Below are positions 4,916-7,498 of a stretch of 7,498 nt of DNA, piece by piece (position 1 is the first letter of the stretch; each line of letters opens with the position of its first letter). The position numbers and the translations under genes were made by a program. Source of the stretch: Crenothrix polyspora (GTDB lineage: Bacteria; Pseudomonadota; Gammaproteobacteria; Methylococcales; Methylomonadaceae); NCBI GenBank assembly GCA_945903675.1, contig CAMDOP010000159.1:1-7498 (forward strand), given 5' to 3'. The notes under the pieces were generated by a model, which had not been told where the DNA came from, ran no database searches, and saw only the letters and a program-made list of their open reading frames with translations.

Positions 4916-5997
4916 TGTTATCGCAAGATGCTTTTTTTATGGCTAAAGCATTGCAATTGGCCAAGTTAGGGCGTTTTAGCACAGACCCAAACCCGCGTGT
5001 AGGTTGTGTTCTGGTTAAGGATGGCGTGATTGTCGGTGAAGGTTTTCATGTTAAAGCTGGTCAGGCTCATGCTGAAATTGTTGCTTTGAATAATGCCGTT
5101 AATACTCAAGGTGCTACCGCTTATGTGACTTTAGAGCCTTGTAGTCATCAAGGTAAAACACCTCCCTGTTGTGATGCGCTGATTAGTGCCGGTGTGTCTC
5201 GTGTGGTAGCGGCTATGCAAGACCCGAATCCTTTAGTCTCAGGACGTGGCTTAGAAAAGCTGAATGCGGCAGGTATCGCCGTGGTTTGTGGTGTCTTGGA
5301 AGCTGAGGCTCGCTTACTCAATCGTGGCTTTATTAAGCGCATGACTGAAAGCAGACCTTTTGTTCGTAGTAAACTGGCTATGAGTCTAGATGGCCGCACG
5401 GCTATGGCCTCAGGTGAAAGCAAGTGGATAACCTCTGCAGCGGCCAGAGCTGATGTGCATCAAATGAGGGCTGAAAGTTCAGCCATATTAACAGGTATCA
5501 ATACTGTGCTTGCTGATGATCCTGCTTTAACGGCACGAGTTGATGTAGCGGTTGAACAGCCTATCCGAGTGGTGTTGGATTCAAATTTAAAGATGCCGTT
5601 GACGGCACAAATGGCAAAACTAGCTGGACGCAGTCTGATTTTAACCTGCTCAACAGATGACGTTAAAAGACTAGCCTTGCAAGCGGAAGGCTTTGAAGTT
5701 TATATCTTAGCCGCTAAAAACGGTCAGCTTGATTTACAGGCTGTGCTGAGTTTCTTAGCTCAGCAGCAAATTAATGAAGTATTGGTTGAAGCAGGCTCAT
5801 TATTGAATGGTGCTTTATTGGCCCAAGAGTTAGTCGATGAATGGATTATTTATATGTCGCCATGTGTGTTGGGCGATCAAGGTCGTGGCTTATTTGCAAT
5901 GCCAGGCTTACAGATGATGACTGATAAAAAGAATCTATGTTTTCAAGATGTCAGGGCCGTCGGTCCTGATTTAAAATTAACGCTGACCCGCTCTTAA
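4915..5997 (+). CDS. ribD: Bifunctional pyrimidine deaminase/reductase RibD
   Basis: RibD carries out two successive riboflavin steps: deamination of the diaminopyrimidine from GTP cyclohydrolase II, then NADPH-dependent reduction of the ribose side chain. The 360-residue product has the usual bifunctional length. The deaminase domain (1-145) has TDPNPRVGCVLV (23-34) and the zinc site AHAEIVAL (H52, with E54 as proton shuttle) plus EPCSHQGKTPPC (C76, C85). The reductase domain (about 146-360) has RPFVRSKLAMSLDGRTA (147-163), SKWITS (169-174), LADDPALTAR (199-208), VLVEAGSLLNGALL (289-302) and LGDQGRGLF (319-327). Both domains look intact. The ATG overlaps the nrdR stop by one base (TAATG), with only the weak AAAGAA stretch as ribosome-binding site, so coupling to nrdR translation is likely. 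The stop lies 9 nt before ribE. Confidence 0.97.
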   Translation: MLSQDAFFMAKALQLAKLGRFSTDPNPRVGCVLVKDGVIVGEGFHVKAGQAHAEIVALNNAVNTQGATAYVTLEPCSHQGKTPPCCDALISAGVSRVVAAMQDPNPLVSGRGLEKLNAAGIAVVCGVLEAEARLLNRGFIKRMTESRPFVRSKLAMSLDGRTAMASGESKWITSAAARADVHQMRAESSAILTGINTVLADDPALTARVDVAVEQPIRVVLDSNLKMPLTAQMAKLAGRSLILTCSTDDVKRLALQAEGFEVYILAAKNGQLDLQAVLSFLAQQQINEVLVEAGSLLNGALLAQELVDEWIIYMSPCVLGDQGRGLFAMPGLQMMTDKKNLCFQDVRAVGPDLKLTLTRS

Positions 5998-6009
5998 GGA
6001 TTATACGTG
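5995..6009 (+). promoter_or_regulatory. Ribosome-binding site deciding the GTG start of ribE
   Basis: TAAGGA (5995-6000), whose first three bases are the ribD stop, lies 6 nt before GTG at 6007. This is the clearest Shine-Dalgarno in the operon. It supports the GTG start, which yields the invariant MFTGI N-terminus of riboflavin synthase. Confidence 0.75.
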
Positions 6010-6663
6010 TTTACAGGCATTATTTTAGCGATTGGCAATGTCGCAGCTATTGAGCATAGGGCCGGTGATTGTCGTATTAAAATAAATACTGGCAAATTAG
6101 CGATGGCCGACGTGGCATTGGGCGATAGTATTGCGGTTAATGGCGTTTGTTTAACAGCGGTAGAGTTGGGTACGTATTATTTCTGCGCGGATGTTTCTAA
6201 TGAAACTTTGAATAAGACCCTTATTAATACCTTGGTTGTCGGTGCGCCAGTTAATTTAGAGCTCGCATTAACGCCCACTACGCGTATGGGCGGACATATC
6301 GTTAGTGGTCATGTGGATGGTGTTGGAGAAGTTCTTGAAAAGAAAGCCGATGGCCGTTCTTTTTGTTTTAAAATTAAAGCCCCTAATCAGTTAGCAAAAT
6401 ATATTGCCCAAAAGGGTTCTATTTGTATTAATGGCATTAGCCTAACAGTCAATGAGGTTAGTGGGGCAACGTTCAGCGTTAATATTGTGCCTCATACCTT
6501 AGCTGAAACAACCTTGGGTACAGCGACTAGCGGTACTTTTGTAAACCTAGAAGTAGATATGTTAGCGCGTTATATGGAGCGACTAATGCAAGGTGAGACT
6601 GCCGCTGTTGATCATGGCGGCGTCACCATCGATTTATTACAAAAAAGTGGATTTTTGGGTTAA
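6007..6663 (+). CDS. ribE: Riboflavin synthase, alpha chain
   Basis: This homotrimeric enzyme dismutates two molecules of 6,7-dimethyl-8-ribityllumazine to riboflavin and the pyrimidine precursor, the last step of riboflavin synthesis. The 218-residue product consists of two tandem lumazine-binding barrels. The first (1-97) has MFTGI, GDSIAVNGVCLTAV (39-52) and FCADVSNETL (59-68). The second (about 98-195) has MGGHIVSGHVDGVGEV (94-109), GSICINGISLTVNEV (137-151) and VNIVPHTLAETTL (158-170). Each barrel carries the paired NGVCLT/NGISLT motif, and the C-terminal VNLEVDMLARYMERL helix needed for trimer assembly is present. The start is GTG, not ATG, chosen because MFTGI is the essentially invariant family start. 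The stop shares one base with the next gene (TAATG). The gene is called ribC in some enterobacteria. Confidence 0.97.
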   Translation: MFTGIILAIGNVAAIEHRAGDCRIKINTGKLAMADVALGDSIAVNGVCLTAVELGTYYFCADVSNETLNKTLINTLVVGAPVNLELALTPTTRMGGHIVSGHVDGVGEVLEKKADGRSFCFKIKAPNQLAKYIAQKGSICINGISLTVNEVSGATFSVNIVPHTLAETTLGTATSGTFVNLEVDMLARYMERLMQGETAAVDHGGVTIDLLQKSGFLG

Positions 6664-7498
6664 TGAATACAATTGAAGAAATCATAGAAGATTTACGCTT
6701 AGGCAAAATGGTCATCATTATGGACGATGAAGATCGTGAAAACGAAGGTGACTTATTAATGGCCGCCGCGTTTACTCGTCCAGAAGATATTAACTTTATG
6801 GCGCGATATGGTCGTGGCTTGATTTGTTTAACCTTAACGAGCGAGCGTTGTCAGCAATTACGTCTGCCATTAATGACCAATGAAAACAAAACGGCTCATT
6901 CAACTAATTTTACCGTTTCTATTGAAGCCGCTACTGGGGTGACTACGGGCATTTCAGCCGCTGATAGAGCGCGTACCGTGCAATGTGCTGTCGCTACTAA
7001 TGCTAAGGCTGACGATTTAGTGCAGCCAGGCCATATATTCCCATTAATGGCTAAAGCTGGTGGCGTTTTAAGTCGGGCAGGCCACACCGAAGCGGGATGT
7101 GATTTTGCCAGATTAGCTGGAGTTGATCCTTCGGCGGTGATTGTAGAAATTCTTAATGAAGATGGCAGTATGGCCAGACGTCCTGATCTGGAAATTTTTG
7201 CCAAGCAGCATAATCTTAAAATGGGCACGATTGCTGATTTGATTCATTATAGAATTCAGCATGAGAACACCTTAGAACGTATTAGTGAATGTGCTTTTCC
7301 TACCGAATTTGGTGACTTTCGTCTTTATGCTTATCAAGATAAAAACGACAATAACGTACACTTAGCCTTAGTTATGGGTCATGTTTCAGGTGATACACCT
7401 GTTTTAGTCAGAGTTCATGCCAAGAATCTGCTTGAAGATGTCTTTTCATCGAAACGGAATGATTGCAGTATTACTATTCGATCTGCTATGGAAAAGAT
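6663..7498 (+). CDS. ribBX: RibBX: DHBP synthase with degenerate GTP cyclohydrolase II-like domain (3' end outside window)
   Basis: The frame starts at ATG 6663, overlaps the ribE stop by one base, and is open to the right edge (278 residues seen). Residues 1-200 are a complete 3,4-dihydroxy-2-butanone-4-phosphate synthase, which makes the four-carbon unit for lumazine from ribulose-5-phosphate. Visible are DDEDRENEGDL (21-31), GRGLICL (50-56), TGVTTGISAADRA (91-103), RAGHTEA with catalytic H141, and E162 at the expected 21-residue spacing. From about 213 a RibA-like domain begins (TEFGDFRLYAY, VLVRVHAKN). Aligned with E. coli RibA, zinc ligands Cys54 and Cys65 are N255 and N266; only Cys67 remains (C268). 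GTP cyclohydrolase II activity is therefore unlikely. This matches the RibBX variant known in Proteobacteria; automatic annotation usually calls it ribBA or ribB. The visible frame has no stop or frameshift, so this is not an obvious pseudogene. Confidence 0.9.
   Translation, partial: MNTIEEIIEDLRLGKMVIIMDDEDRENEGDLLMAAAFTRPEDINFMARYGRGLICLTLTSERCQQLRLPLMTNENKTAHSTNFTVSIEAATGVTTGISAADRARTVQCAVATNAKADDLVQPGHIFPLMAKAGGVLSRAGHTEAGCDFARLAGVDPSAVIVEILNEDGSMARRPDLEIFAKQHNLKMGTIADLIHYRIQHENTLERISECAFPTEFGDFRLYAYQDKNDNNVHLALVMGHVSGDTPVLVRVHAKNLLEDVFSSKRNDCSITIRSAMEK

Noticed and set aside
5952..5968. CAGGGCC/GGTCCTG stem near the end of ribD
   Set aside because: It has a 3-nt loop and a wobble pair inside a conserved coding stretch (DVRAVGPDL), so it is probably a codon effect.
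6896..7228. 110-codon minus-strand frame opposite the ribB-type gene
   Set aside because: It is antisense to the conserved DHBP synthase domain, which is clearly the coding frame.

Overview
The window reads as chromosomal DNA of a gammaproteobacterium of moderate to low G+C. The gene set, the gene order nrdR-ribD-ribE-ribBX and the style of the intergenic repeats suggest the methanotroph group Methylococcales (Methylobacter/Methylomonas-like). That placement is inference: there is no rRNA or methane-oxidation gene here to anchor it.

Left part (1-2831): a sulfur-salvage locus. mtnA (methylthioribose-1-phosphate isomerase) runs leftward and overlaps by 14 nt the start of a membrane-protein gene of the CysZ/EI24 type, which leaves the window at base 1. 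Divergent from mtnA is mtaD, an amidohydrolase-family 5'-methylthioadenosine/S-adenosylhomocysteine deaminase. Together they fit the deaminase branch of methylthioadenosine salvage: MTA to methylthioinosine, then methylthioribose-1-P (by a phosphorylase not in this window), then methylthioribulose-1-P. The 317-bp divergent spacer holds a likely mtnA promoter and a composite palindromic repeat.

Middle part (2832-4462): a 513-bp gene-free stretch filled mostly by a hairpin-rich, MITE-like element of about 312 bp with 10-bp terminal inverted repeats. It is followed by purC (SAICAR synthetase, purine synthesis) and a 224-bp AT-rich spacer with two dyads.

Right part (4463-7498): a tightly packed rightward operon of nrdR (ribonucleotide reductase repressor), ribD, ribE and the 5' end of a ribB-type gene. 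nrdR/ribD and ribE/ribB each share one base in a TAATG junction, and ribD/ribE are 9 nt apart. The last gene is the most informative: its dihydroxybutanone-phosphate synthase domain is intact, but its GTP cyclohydrolase II-like domain has lost two of the three zinc-binding cysteines. It is therefore best read as the RibBX variant, not an active RibBA, so the organism should carry a separate ribA.

I see no tRNA, rRNA, CRISPR array, transposase, phage gene or riboswitch. The coding genes are ordinary housekeeping genes; the less ordinary material is the two intergenic repeat structures and the degenerate C-terminal domain of RibBX.
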